Assembly (NCBI GenBank): GCA_000711775.1
Contig: ARYC01017338.1
Coordinates: 51,177-115,176 of the forward strand
Source of the DNA: Oxytricha trifallax
Lineage: Eukaryota > Ciliophora > Spirotrichea > Sporadotrichida > Oxytrichidae
DNA length: 64,000 bases
Direction of reading: 5' to 3'
A model generated the notes under the pieces. That model was given only the letters and a program-made list of their open reading frames with translations. It was not told the DNA's origin and did no database searches. Below are positions 34,240 through 47,259 of this stretch, piece after piece. The translations under genes and the position numbers were made by a program. How positions within the stretch are numbered: the first letter of the stretch is position 1; every line of letters starts with the position of its first letter.

Positions 34240-34401
34240 ACAATGTGTGACTATCTTAATCAATATCCTGTTAACAAAACGATTAATAGTAATGATAGAG
34301 AGTATATTTTAGTTGTAATTAAAAGCATAATTTATTTCACTTTCTTAACTTTTTATTACATTTACACACACAAACACTTATGTCAAAATTTTTAATGCTC
34401 T

Positions 34402-36094
34402 TCAGTTGCTGTTGTTTTCTTATTGAAGTTAATTATTATTTATCGCTTCTTCGTGGTTAACTGGCTTAAATTTATATCTTCCTCCTGCATGTAAACATGA
34501 TATCTATCTTATTTATAGTATATTTGATAATACTCTCATAGTTTACATGTGCATCGACTTGAATATGTCCTTCAATTTTCTCAATTGCAAAAGTGTGCAA
34601 ATGATGTAAATGTTGGGAGTCTCCCATCGACAGAATAGTGGCATTGAACCTAACTCTATCTCCTCTGTGCAACTTGTCAATCTGGTCTTTGTATTTAGTG
34701 AGCACTTTCTCTGAAAGACTTAATCCTAAGTCTGCACCGTGTGAGCCCTCTTGGTCACCTGGGTCCATTTTAATCATGATGCTGGATGAGTGGTAGGCGA
34801 AGTTCAAAGTATCCTCCTCATTCAAGCTGACACGGATGATGTAACCATCCCAACTCACACCTCTGTTGTAGTAAGTTCTCTCAAATCTCTCTGAGGCCTT
34901 TTGGGGGCTTGCTAAAAAGGCATAGTATCCGCAGTAAAAACAATATTCTTCCATAAATAAATTTATTGTGCTATATTCTCTTCTTATAAATAGTTATTAC
35001 TACATATCATTTTAAATCTTTTTATCATGAGAAATATGGTTTATTCAGCAATTATTCTAATTATTCTTTTAATATCATAAAAATATATTTTTATTTGATA
35101 ATTTTCAGTTTATAACAATTAAGTAATTTTTTATTTATTTATTAATAAAATACTATAGATAATACAGTCTGTAAAAAAGCATATTCTTGGATTTATAATA
35201 GAAAGCTTGAATAAATATAAATTAAACAATTGTTTATAAATATTTATACATAATAAAATTTTTGAAATTTTAGTGTAAGTTATTTTAATTGTTTTAAGTC
35301 TCTTCTATAATCGTTCCATTGAAGTTCTGAAATGGGTCCTAAACAAAGAAATGATTTGAATTTAGATTGACACTTACTAACGTCGTGATTATGACCAGTT
35401 TCATTAACGACAAAGAGGTATATAGCCAGACCACATGTTATTGTCATTACAATATACAGTAAATATCTTCTGGTTAGCACAACTCCGAATTTACCAAGTT
35501 AAAATGTAAGCAACTATAGACAATTTTATAAATTATACTATCCATACTTTATCTTCCAATGATGAGAAGCCAAAGTAAGAATTGCTTTTAACTTCATTCA
35601 GGCATTTAGCGCATCTGTGAAGGGCGACTTTGGTCAGACTAACTAAGAATGGCATCAAGATTATTGACATAAACCCAAATATCAATATTGATAAAATTGC
35701 CACTAAGTAACCTAAGAAGCTAGTTCTGTATTCTACAATTGAGAATGAAACTGCATCACAGAATGGGCATTTCACCTTCATTGATCTATATTTAGTTTTT
35801 CAAAAATTGGTCTTTAAGGTATAAATCGTGTTTTGTAAATCAACATAGTATTACTGCTCATTATACTTACTGCTACTCGAAGAGATTCATGTCATCTTGA
35901 TCCTCATGATTTTGGAATAAGTAGGCGGCGGGACTGATCTCTGAATCTGCAATAACAGGAACATTTTCAAGTTAACGTCTTTCAATCTCTTCTTAACTTA
36001 AAGTCTGCTAAGTAGTTGCAACTGTTTGATTTTCTTGAGTTATTTCATCTTCTTCATCATCGCTTTGATGCGCTTTGGCAGCACGACTTTTCAT
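34402..36094 (-). CDS. LITAF-like zinc-ribbon membrane protein with extra soluble domain
   Basis: ATG 36094 starts MKSRAAKAHQSDDEEDEI; an acidic N-terminus of about 75 residues leads, across GT-AG intron 35870-35786, into KCPFCDAVSFSIVEYRTSF, a hydrophobic membrane-embedded stretch VAILSILIFGFMSIILMPFL, then HRCAKCLNEV. This CPFC ... HxCxxC pair around a hydrophobic hairpin is the LITAF zinc-ribbon pattern. A second hydrophobic span follows (YLLYIVMTITCGLAIYLFVV). After a gap (about 34925-35285) a soluble domain reads YYNRGVSWDGYIIRVSLNEE, SIMIKMDPGDQEGSHGADLG and LHHLHTFAIEKIEGH, resembling a small OB-like beta domain. LITAF proteins act on endosomal/lysosomal membranes. The 3' end is uncertain (candidate TGAs 34402-34404 or 34383-34385), and the gap may be an IES. 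Confidence 0.65.
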
Positions 36095-36196
36095 ATTCGG
36101 AAATTATATATAATTATATTAATTATCTCAATTATCAGCATATTTATTCCAGTCTTTCAATTGTGAACGCACATTTTAATAAGAATACATTTTTAT

Positions 36197-36715
36197 TCAA
36201 TTACTTATTGATACTTTCTTAACACTTTCTTAATTGCTCTCCTCTTTTGTACTCTAAAACAACTCCTCCCAGTTAAATTCCTCCTTAGTAATCTTTGTAA
36301 CATCGACTGAATTAAGTTTTAATCTCAGTTCCTCAACATATTAAGTGACCTTCAGTACATTATCGTAGTCTGTTTCCTTTTCATTTAGTACTTCTTGGAA
36401 GACTATATCACTCAATTCTCTGTTTAAAGTGTTCTAGTATTAATAGTAATCTAGGAGGCTGCGCTCTATACATCTCTTACTACGTTTTAATTCCTCATGA
36501 ATTCCATCATCAAATTCGCTCTATAATGAGTAATTTAAGTATATATTTTAGTGATCTGTGTATAGTATGGTGCAGTTTTATTTCTCCATAAATCTTTAAG
36601 AAAATTGGTAAAGCACACTTACAGTATAAATATAAGTGTTATCTCTTTCAATCAAGCGATTTAAAAGTAGTCCATATTGCCACGCTTTGAAACCACTGAT
36701 TTATTGTATTTGCAT
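36197..36715 (-). CDS. small helical protein, unknown
   Basis: ATG 36715 (MQIQQISGFKAWQYGLLLNR), an intron about 36623-36526, then DDGIHEELKRSKRCIERSLL, DYYQYQNTLNRELSDIVFQE and EEFNWEELFQSTKEESNQES, TGA 36197-36199; about 138 residues, mostly helical and charged, probably a short coiled coil. Not recognised. It lies just upstream of, and on the same strand as, the LITAF-like gene. Confidence 0.6.
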
Positions 36716-37259
36716 TTTTAGCAATATTGCATGCATGTAAAATAAATTCAGTTTAACTGAGGTCAACTCACTTGTATAAACATCTAAAATACATAATAAG
36801 GGTTATTATCATAATTCATAAAATTATCATTAAAATAAACATAAAAAACAATTGTTTTGAGATAGAAAACTATAAAAGAAACGAAATAATTTTTAAGTAC
36901 ATACTTTTATTGAAATGGGAGTCGTTTTCTAAGGAATATTCAAGTGTATTTGCTAATAAACGATGTCCAAACAAGTTCTTATAGAATATATTATGCTTTA
37001 ATTTCCTAAATGGTGATAGTCCCTTGTATATTCCTTATAAACTAAATTTATTTAAAAAATTATTAAACCTTTTTAGATGATAAGTTTACTCTTTCCAATT
37101 AATTCATGTTTTTATAATTAATATAGAAATATTATTTTTATTCATTCATTTTATTAATATATTTGACTTATATTTAGTTGTTAGACAAAATTCTCTGATT
37201 GCCTTTAAAAAAAGTATAATTGAATTAATTTCATATAATATTAAAAAGTTATAAATAAA
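36716..37259. other. AT-rich intergenic DNA between divergent genes
   Basis: Only low-complexity AT frames. No repeat family of this window detected. Confidence 0.5.
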
Positions 37260-39210
37260 ATGTACATAGGGCCATGGCAGGAATTTAAGTTGGCTAAAAT
37301 CCTTCAAATCAAAGATAAAATAGAGAAGGAAGAAAAAGAAGCAAATAAATTAGACAATAGTAATTAATAAAATGCGAATGCTGGTTAACGAATTCCCCCA
37401 AAAGCTTACTCAACAGGTGCAAGATTACAACCTAATAACTTCACTTTATGTATTTTTTTAAATTACTGTGGTAGTTGTTATATGTATATTAAAATAACAA
37501 TAATGCTTATGAAGTTCAATCTGACTAAAACAACGTATTTAAGACGCAGAGTAATATGAGAGCTAACTCTAGATAAAATGCAAAACGTTCCCAAGCCTCT
37601 AGTGAACATTAGTATAAATTTAAATTAGCACCGGAGTACTCTGCACCTCCCAAGTAAATTCCAGTTCTTCGTGGAAATCACTCTGATCCTAGAAATCCAA
37701 ATTATAAAATGCTGTAGACTGGTCCATTAAAATAATAACAGTAATAGCTGGGTCCTTATTCTTAGTACACAAAATAAAACTCTTTAAATCTAGGTGTGAA
37801 AAGTGGTTCAATTAGTGCGAATAATTGCAACTAAAATCTTGGGAAGCATAGTCCAACAGTTTCCAATTACAGTTATGCTCTATCAAATGCTCATTCCACG
37901 CAATACACTTAACAACCAGGGATTGTGAAATAAATCGACAGTTTCGTTAAAAATTAATAAGGTCCACAGTCAATGAACTCCAAAGGCAGTTACCTATCAA
38001 CTACATAATCTGCTTCAAACAAAGCTTCACTCTCTGAGTATAGAGCTTAACTTAGAAATAGAGATAAATCATCAAGTAATGGGATGGGAGGGAATAATTT
38101 GCCAATTGAAGTTCATTATGAGCAGTGGAACAGATTTGAAAATTTCTTGAAATTTGCTGGTAAAAAGGAAATCAGAGATCGATTGAAAGAACTAGACCCA
38201 CCTCCACTAGAAAACTATATTGACCCAGATGTTATTGATAAAATACGTGCAGCTAGTAAACCTCCAAACGTTCCTCGAAAAAATATCATAAAGCCTGGTG
38301 AGAAAGGGGGTATAAGCGCTAAAGAAGAAAATCGTTTAAGAATTGAGAAAATGAAGCAACTTTATGGTTTGTACAAATAATTTGAAGAAGAGGAGAATAA
38401 AGATTAGAAAGAGGAGCAGTAATAAATTACGCCAATTACTTAAAACTCAGCTCAGGAATTCATAAATAATTAACAAAGTTTCAGTTAACTGTAAAATCAA
38501 TAATAACTATAGCCTAATAATTTCATATTGCCAGAAGTTAAAAACACACCTTAAAGACTAGAAGATTAACTCTTGCGAAAACAGTAAATCTAACAGTAAT
38601 AAATTATGGATAATCGTAGGCCTGTTAAGTTGCCAGAATTGCCTAAGAATAAAATTGATCAATAACCTCAACAAGTTTTTCAAAATTAATAGATAGTACA
38701 GTAAACGCAATAAAACCAGAAACCTTCACTGTATAATTTCTATTAGAAAATTATAGACAGAAATATACCTAATACTGTTGAAAAAGATGAAAAATTCAAA
38801 CATCCTAATTACTAAGTATTGTCTCAATAGTAGTAAAATGTGCAACAAAACATTCAATAAGATTCTTAATAAAACAATAAATTCTAAAGTTAGTATGCTT
38901 AACCTTAATTGCATCTCTAAAGAATATTAAATATATGAAATATTAATTATAGTTATTTTTGCATCAAGTAACTTAGGAGGATATACGTGAAGATTTAAGT
39001 GAAGACGGAGATAAAGTGAATTAAAATGACGTCCTAAATTCTAGCATTAGAAAGCGTGGGGATCCTTCCCAAATTGATCCTAATGATAGATCAATTAGAA
39101 AATCTTATGATGAAAGTGAAATCGATGGCTTGATTAAGTGGGCCAATAATCTGCCTGATGATATAGCAAATCAATCACAGACTTCATTCTTCAAGAAAGG
39201 TATAATTTGA
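37260..39210 (+). CDS. Gln-rich protein of unknown function
   Basis: ATG 37260 (MYIGPWQEFKLAKILQIKDK), an interruption about 37440-37498, then a long Q/N/S-rich region with one ordered block YEQWNRFENFLKFAGKKEIR ... DPPPLENYIDPDVIDKIRAA ... RLRIEKMKQLYGLYKQFEEE, then poly-Q, another interruption about 38930-38985, and a C-terminus EDIREDLSEDGDKV ... IDGLIKWANNLPDDI ending at TGA 39208-39210. Gln is encoded mainly by TAA/TAG. About 600 residues. The ordered block suggests a conserved ciliate or ciliary protein, but I do not recognise the family. Confidence 0.65.
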
Positions 39211-39360
39211 CAAGAAATATCTATCGTTTAATTTTAAATAAAGTGACAATTAAAAAATGTTAATAGCATGTTTTAATTATAGTGAATCTCTAAAGTTATA
39301 TCTAAAGAGCATATTCATTTTTTACATTGAATATAATCAGAATTAAAATCATTAAAAATG

Positions 39361-39540
39361 GAAGATCATCCACTTTGGATTATCCCTTAACAAAAGAGCA
39401 AGTTTGTTACATATGACATCTTATTTTATATCTACAAACACATTCATGAAGCAGTTTTTACTACTTCGAGCTTTGAATACAAAATCAAAATGTTTTCTTC
39501 TAAGATTCCATGGTGAAATCTTAAATTTATTTAAAAAGAT
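39361..39540 (+). pseudogene. fragment of the LRR gene family (N-terminal piece)
   Basis: MEDHPLWIIPQQKSKFVTYD then FYIYKHIHEAVFTTSSFE parallels the start of the 49577 copy (MESHSTLLIPQLKSNYITIE; FQYTCEHIHEAILLIRSLN). The frame ends at TGA after about 53 codons and nothing homologous follows, so this is a broken copy. Confidence 0.55.
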
Positions 39541-40995
39541 TACATTCTAAACTACACCATAGTTTAAATAGACGGGGGCAGCACTTAAAAAGAACAAGTT
39601 ATCTCATTTATACTTACTGATTTAAAATTCTATAAATTTATTAATAGAGAATATCAAAAGTCAATAATAATATACGAGAAAACTAATTTATTTAAATTCA
39701 ATTATAAAATTTTCAAATAAATATAATTTTTTAAATAAAAATTCATATTAAGTTAAAATTATTAAATCCATAAATATACCAAATTATTTATTCAATTATT
39801 AGAATAATGTAGATGCCATTTTTTTTCATATAATAACTAATAAATTTTTATATATGCATATAACTAATTAAATTAATGAAGTTAAAATTAGAGATTTATA
39901 TTAGTAAATATAATAATTTTGATTAATTTAAGTTTAAATTTATCCCAAGTGTATATATATATATATAATATATATATAATTAATATATATAATATATTAT
40001 ATATATATATATATATAAATGAACATTGATTCTTAAAAGATTAATCGTTCTAATATCTCTCACAGTTTTTGATTAAGTATATATATATACAAAATTATAA
40101 TATTTAAAAATGCATCACCAAATTTTAAAAGGAAATAAGTGATTTATTATTTAATATAAAAATGAAAATGTATTGTATATAATTAAAATATCATCTATCT
40201 TATTTTATTAAAAAAAATCTTTACTCTTTTTCATATTATTTATTAGCTAATATTTAATAAAATTTATAAGAATTTTACATTATTTAAAATATATTTATCT
40301 TATCTAAACATGTTAATTTGAATCTTAAGCTTTACTCTATTTATAATTAGCATAATCAATTCAACATAGAAATTGTCCTTTTTAGTGTCACAATAAATAA
40401 TTTGATGATAATTTAATATCTTTTTTATAAACTCATGAACCCAATATTCTCAATGAATTTTTTTAAATCTGTATAGAATTAATAGTACGAATTATGTACA
40501 AATTTTAAGGATGTCATATAAAAATTAGGACTTTATTTAAATGTTTAATTGAAATTATCAACAACAAAAAAATAAAAAAATATATTGGTTAGTTTTCTAG
40601 CTATATTTTAAATAATAAAATTTCTAAACATTAAAGTTAATCATATTATTTTTACCACAATATTACTATAATTGAAACTACCTTATATTTGAGAAAATCT
40701 TTTTTCATTTGTAATTAAAATTTTCTATATTTAAATTCATAAAGATTTAATCTATACAGAAAGTTATAGAACTCTGAAAAAGGTTAAACTTTATAAATCC
40801 TAATGGTTCAAATTGACCCAGCCTGAGTTTAAAAAATAGGACCATATATATTTTAACAGATTAAACAATTTTTCCAAAATATATGAAATAGATGACTTTC
40901 AAGGTTGTTTTACTAGATAACTCAATATTTAAGCTCGTTATTCGGAAAATGAAGATCATTATGAAATTGAAGATTAGGTTTTATGGCTAAATAAT
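39541..40995. other. extremely AT-rich germline DNA with TA microsatellite
   Basis: Non-coding. A (TA)n-type stretch occupies about 39951-40016, with smaller TA runs near 40080. No genes seen; start of the apparently germline-limited block. Confidence 0.6.
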
Positions 40996-40998
40996 ATT

Positions 40999-42983
40999 CA
41001 TACCCCAAAACCCCTTCAGCAGTTTAATAAATTATTTTTATTGATGATATAATGTTCAGGATTAGGGTATCTTTTTGATTTATTCCATTTTGTTGAAACA
41101 AATATTTTCATCATTTTTTGTTTTGATGTTTAATATAAATGCTTAAAATTTTAAGATGATTTTATTCTTATAATTTTTAGTTTGATTTTATTTAATATGA
41201 ATATTAATGCATTTTTAGTTGCTTATTTTTTGTAAATTTTTAAAATTGCTTATTTTTATTAACATTTTTACTCTTCATTTTTAGAGCTCTATATTCATTT
41301 ATCAATTTGATTTAATATAAATAATTTATTTAGTATATTGCAATAATGCATTTTTTGTTATAAATTTCCATTTCTTTTATTTTAATTTTAAAATATTAGA
41401 TGGACCTTATTGCATTTTGAATATAGTTATTATCTCTTTATTAATTTTTTTAACCTAATTATGAGGTTTTTCTAATTAAATTAATAGGGTAAAAATGCAA
41501 AAACCTATAATTGACTCATTTAAGTTTGACATCTTTTAAGATACCCATATAAATTTTATGATTAATCTATTAGTTAAAAATATGGTATTATATATATTTA
41601 AAATATGTTTTCCCCTCATTTTACTACATTATGATGATAAAATGGAGACTTTAATGCATTAATAATTTTTTATTTTTCTAATAATTTTTATTTATCATTA
41701 ATTTTATTTTAAGATTCATTGTGTATTTTTGAATTTTGATTAAGCAACATAAAATAAATATGATACGAATGTATTTAAAAGAAGTTAACGTTAAATTACT
41801 GTTGAAATATAAAAAATTCTTTTGTTAAAATAATAATAAATTGTAGTGATAGATTTAGAAAGTACACATTTTAGTGATTTGTTATGAAGAAAAAATAAAG
41901 AAAAAAGATAATTGGGTATTTATGTTAAATACTCCCAACCCATGACGTTAATTTCTCAATATTGAAATCAACCGCTTACCGATTACTCAACTAGCTATTA
42001 TGACGCCGATTACTGACCGATGACTCAAATTTCACACAATATAAAATTTTTCCCATAAACATTTAAAACGAGCCATCTTAAAAAATTATCTTTTTATTTA
42101 TACTTAGAAGAAAATTTAGAATTGTAATTTTTTTAAACTACATTTATAACTATAAGTAAAGAAATAATTTCTTAAGTAAATCCATTATTTAAAATTTCAG
42201 AGTTTTAAACAAAATTGCTCTCATATTAACCTATCTCAATTATTTTCTATTTTTAAATCATTTGTTATCTTAGTTTTAAATTTCATTTTATTATTGCTTA
42301 CTTAATATAGCATTCAACATTTCACTAATCGATAACTTTTTATTTTTTCTCCTTTTTATTTTTTCTTATATAAACTTACATAATTATAGAATTGTGAAAC
42401 TAAAATTATTTTATTGTTAATTAGGGGTTCGCTAAAAAATCAAATTACATATAGGAGAGAATGCAATTAAATAGGGAATCTTATTTAGGTTGAATTCTGT
42501 TACTTTTACAGTTAAAATTTTATACATCATTAAGATGCTTTTTATACTAAAATAAAAAATATATTTCTATGATTTTATTTTTCAAATATGACGTTGGTTA
42601 ATAGATATTGGATGGACTACTACTTATATCATACTTTTTGCAATGAGATAGATGTTATAGAATTACCCTTGAAAATTAAATTTTATAATGGTAATTAATT
42701 GACTTCCCTCTTGATTTATTGACTCCATCCGCATGCGATTGACGTCTCTAGTAATTGATTTAAGTCATCGTTGATAAAATAACTTCAATACTCAATAAAT
42801 ATAAACTCATTCTTATAATAAAATGCCTAGACATTTTAAATCGAGTATGAATTTTTTTAGATCAGTATAATCTTTCATTAATTGTTTAAATGATGAATTC
42901 TAACGCAAATAAATTCATATCCCCAGTTTTATCCTCATCAATCAAAACACAAATTAAATTTCAGAAGGGTTATTGGGGTTTTG
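40999..42983. mobile_element. decayed TBE-like element, about 2.0 kb, with C4A4 ends and ATT duplication
   Basis: Left end CATACCCCAAAACCCCTTCA (40999-), right end ...AAGGGTTATTGGGGTTTTG (to 42983); reverse-complemented, the right end matches the left through the following CAG/TTT bases. Both sides carry ATT (40996-40998 and 42984-42986), as for the intact TBE at 57959-62080. The interior is AT-rich without a recognisable TBE protein; it has a slightly GC-richer patch at 41935-42030. Probably a shortened or badly decayed copy. Confidence 0.6.
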
Positions 42984-43849
42984 ATTATCGAGAATTATTA
43001 AAATGAATATTAAGAATTGGTCCTTTCCTTTAAACATTTTGAAAATAATTTTTATGAAACAAAGAAATAATAAATTTGGTAAAAAGAATTTCTAAAGATT
43101 TTAAAAAGATATGCAAGGCAAGCTAAAAAAAAGAAATAGTTATAGAAAGAATTTTATTTTAGGAGACTATAGATGTTTATTTGGATTATATGCTTGGAAA
43201 GTTTAATATTATTGAACCAGATTCCTCAACAAATAAATTATAATAAATATAGGGATCAAAACATTATTTGTAATTCATTTACTATTTTAAATTGGCCCCA
43301 AAAGGTCAAAACTTTAAATATCTACTAAAATTAAAATACTCATTACTAAATAATTATAGCTTTAGAATTAAAAATATTAAGCATCTTTTAGTATTTCTAA
43401 TTAAAAGATATGAGGATTTAAAAAAATTAAATTGAAAAATGGATAATTATAAAAATTTATTAAAATTAATGAAAAAGAATTTGCCAATAAAAAAAATATA
43501 ATAAATCACTTCATTTTTATTCCATGTATAATAAAAATTGACATTTTAATGCTTTTTCACAATTTTTTGCTGATAATTGAAGCCTTTTATGTTCCCATCA
43601 CTGCTCTTAACAAAGACACCCCCTGGAAAATAAAAAAAATAAATATTTTTGTGTAACTTACATTATTAATAAGCAACAAACACAGCATTAGTCATTTAGA
43701 AAAACAAAGGTAAAGAGAATTCAGGACAAAAAATTAAACTTTATAAATATTGGTGTAAATAATGAACAACTTATATTATTTTAGACAATAAAATTTTTAT
43801 TTCTCTTCAAACTTAATCTTCACTAGTTTCCAGCTAAAATCTCATGAGT

Positions 43850-44497
43850 GACATCCTATTAATTTAAGTGATAGACTTCTAAATTATCATAATTATTGTA
43901 CAAGGACTTATTAATACAGTGTTTAAGGTAAACACAGCTTTATCAATATTTGCATTTAATCATAATATATTATATATTATTACTTTAAAATTCAACTTAA
44001 AAATCAATAACTCTCTTAACTTTGTTGAAAGTCTAGAAATAAATGCACTTATTTTTTCCAATTAATATTAAAAAGAGATGCGCATGCGATGGAATATCAC
44101 TACTCGCTATCTATGATAAAAGTGTACACAATACTTTCAAATTATTGATTCGTATAGGTAATCATTATGACCTGTTTAAACTTATATTTTCTTGCAGAAT
44201 GTTTCAAATAACTGAGTTAATGCTAAACAGCTACTGAGTTGTGAAACCTAACAATTGAAGAATTCTTTTTCTATATATGAATAATTTAGCACTAATTAGC
44301 CTTAATCTATATTAGTATTTATCCCATTTCTAAGCTTAAGCAATAAATTTTAATATTTTTCATCTTATATTGACCATAAATTTCTCTAATTTCTAACTCT
44401 CATATAGCAAATGCCCTAAAATTTCTACTAATTCCAACAATACCTACCAAACAAATAAAATCACTAAAAATCTAATTAAGGGGTTTTGGGATTTCGA
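43850..44497 (-). pseudogene. TBE transposase and right-end relic
   Basis: Collinear with the intact TBE: aaggtaaacacagctt (intact 61434-61449), the ctctctt...gttga...gtct stretch, gagatgcgcatg, ttttcttgcagaatg, and a right end with aatctaattaaggggttttg at about 44470-44489. The DDE transposase frame is destroyed by small changes and gaps. The left part of this copy is not recognisable. Confidence 0.65.
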
Positions 44498-45404
44498 ATG
44501 CGTCGTATTATTAATAGTGGTTAAATGCAAAAGTCACTAATTTTGCAAATAAATAAATTTAATTGAATTTAATACAATCTCTCTCAAACTAATAAATTTG
44601 AATTTTAAACGTTGATTATAAAATTATGAAGTAACAAACTTTGTGTGTATAATATAAAGTGAATATAAGCACTCAGCAAAGACGTTTAAGTTTATTATTT
44701 TTAATTAATTTAAATCACATTTTTAATTATGATTAATTAGCATAGCCATATTGTCATTCCGATGTAACAAACAGCAGAGAGCAAAATTATCGCACTTTGA
44801 AAATACACAAATTATGATAAAAAAATGCACTTTCATAATTTTCAAAAACATTGATCGTACAATAACCTTGTAAATTTTTCATATTATATTCAATTAAATT
44901 CAATTATTAAATTAGAAATCATTAATTAATAAAAATCATGCTTAGTTCAAATATGTAAATAAAAACACATAACCCCACCGTCCACTTAACTTTAAATATT
45001 TTGTCCTAATTTATGAATAGGGTATAATACTCATATAATCCTTGAATATTATCTCAGACTCAATAAATTAGAAAGTAACGCATAAAAATAAAATCTCAAA
45101 TTCTTTTGCATATTCACCCCCTTTAATTAACTAGATCGACTCCTCAAATAATTTAAATTTGCCCTTTTTAATTTCGTTATTAATTGACATTTTAATCTTT
45201 TTATCAACTTAGAAGTTTTATTATACATATTATTGGGGTATATTTTTAGTTTAAAAGAAACATTATTACCAAAATAAATATTAATATCAATAATTGTTTT
45301 AGCATATAAAATCATTACTTTAAAATATCATTTTCATTATAAGATAATTAATCATCTTATTTTATTAAAAATTCTAATATTGTATTTGATTTGAGGAAAT
45401 GAAC
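44498..45404. other. AT-rich germline DNA, nothing recognised
   Basis: No coding frame with protein-like composition, no clear repeat. Confidence 0.4.
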
Positions 45405-45825
45405 TTATAATTAATTAGCTTGATAATTGTATCCGTGGTAGTAAACTTTCTTAGAACTTAGACATATTTGAGCTTGTTTTATAAAAGAATTTATAATTAG
45501 CTGGAATTTGCTATTTTTGATACCACTCTATCTATTCAAAGAAGCAAAATAAATCAATTTTAATTTCTGTTAATATTTTTAGTTCGTTCAGCACATTATA
45601 AATGACAGAATATAAATTACTTTCCCAATATAAAATCAATTTATCTCGCTTATACGATTAGATATATAGGTGCCAATATAGTAAAGTTCAGCTAATTTTA
45701 AATTCTTTTATAAAACAAGTAAAAAATTGTCTAAGTTTCGAGAAAGGTAATTGTCATTAATTTTAATATTTAATATAGAAATTAAAAAATATTTTCCCAA
45801 ATCAAATTTATTCCTTCAATATTTT
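45405..45825. mobile_element. foldback MITE, decayed copy M3
   Basis: Inverted-repeat layout like M1: left arm ccgtggtagtaaactttctt ... aattagctggaattt; right arm gttcagctaattttaaattc ... tttcccaaatcaaatttatt. Terminal bases are eroded. Confidence 0.65.
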
Positions 45826-46214
45826 TACAAAAATAAATGGGATAATTTAGAGTGAAAAATATGCTGAGTAAAAGAGAGATTCCACTAAAATTTTACATAC
45901 TATATTTTATTCTTAATAAACTCAACACTTTCAAGAGACTTACAAGAAGATCGATAATTACATCTAAATTTTAGTACATAGAAATTAAACTTACATTTTA
46001 AAAAAAAACAAACATATAACAATTTTAACACTTAATCAATCAGTAAATTTAGTTGTCACATATCAAAGTGAGTCGAAGTTCCAAACTATGAAGTTATCTT
46101 CATAAAATAAAAACTCAGATAAATTAAATTGTTCGCTCTATTACATCTCTCTTTTAACAAGATATTGTAAATTAGAAACCAAAATTTACGAAATTAATAA
46201 AGATAAAGATTCAA

Positions 46215-46535
46215 ATATCGCATAGTTCTGCTTTAGAATGAAGATTTGTTAAATTTACAATGCTTTCCATTACTGGGAATGTATTCCCTGTGCTGTAGTA
46301 GCTTAGGTACCTTAGCAAGCGTAGGAAAAATATATTGTCTTTTTAATTTTTTTGATTCGTACACTCAACATGGAACCCGTACAATAAACTGGATTCATGA
46401 TTGGAATGCAGGAAATTTTTAAAAACAAAACTGCTGCTCTATTAGATTAACTTTAAATCCTTACTTACCCTTAATAACCCTCGAATGTAGTAAAAAATCT
46501 AAAATTAATTAGGATTCACACAGTAATTCAAATTT
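46215..46535. repeat. GC-rich dispersed repeat, decayed copy 2
   Basis: Matches the 6560-7140 block in order: actgggaatgtattccct, gctgtagtagcttaggtacc, ctggattcatgattgg, tgcaggaaattttt, taaccctcgaatgtagtaaa. About half the length and much AT-drift, as for an old copy. Confidence 0.6.
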
Positions 46536-47259
46536 TAAATTAATAAATTTTAGTACTTAAAACCTTAAGGATGTACGTTTTGTAATGTGTTAATTTAGTT
46601 AAAGAAACTTTTAATAGCTTAAATTGATGATAATGAGCAGCCCAAATATTTATAAAGGACCGTATAAGGAATTAAGATATAAAATTTTGCTGATTTTTAA
46701 ACAATATTTAAAATATTCAATCATTATTAAAGCATGCCACAATTAATAGTATCTATTGTATCAAACTCAATGTAAAAAAGAAAATTTCTAGATAATTTTC
46801 CATTTTATTAACTAGAATTTCAACAATAATTTATTATTTCTTGAATAGTATTATATTATTTGCCAAAAAAAGAGAATGGTTTTTAATAATTTTAATAAAA
46901 CAATGAATTTTATATTTGTATATTTCCTATTGAAAAATTTATAAGTAAAATTATAGTTAAAAAAAGGAAAAATACATTAAAATTATTTAGTATTTTTTTA
47001 AGTATTTTTGTTTTCTTCAGTTAATTTAAATAAATATTTTTTTTATTGTGTTATGCATTATTAATGATTTAATGACTATTATATTGTTTGAAAAAAAATT
47101 ATCAAAAATTCATATGTTGCCCTCTAGGATTTCATAACCTCAAATATTACTTCATTAACTTTATTTAGTTTAATGCCTTACAAGACTGATTAAAAATATT
47201 CTTATTCTACTTTATTCGATTACTTTTACTATCAGACAAAAAATTTAATTTAGATATTT

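Noticed and set aside
39951-40016. TA-rich tract as centromere or origin
   Set aside because: It is a plain (TA)n microsatellite; nothing else supports such a function.
41935-42030. tRNA-like GC-richer patch
   Set aside because: No cloverleaf with paired acceptor stem or proper A and B boxes could be built by eye.
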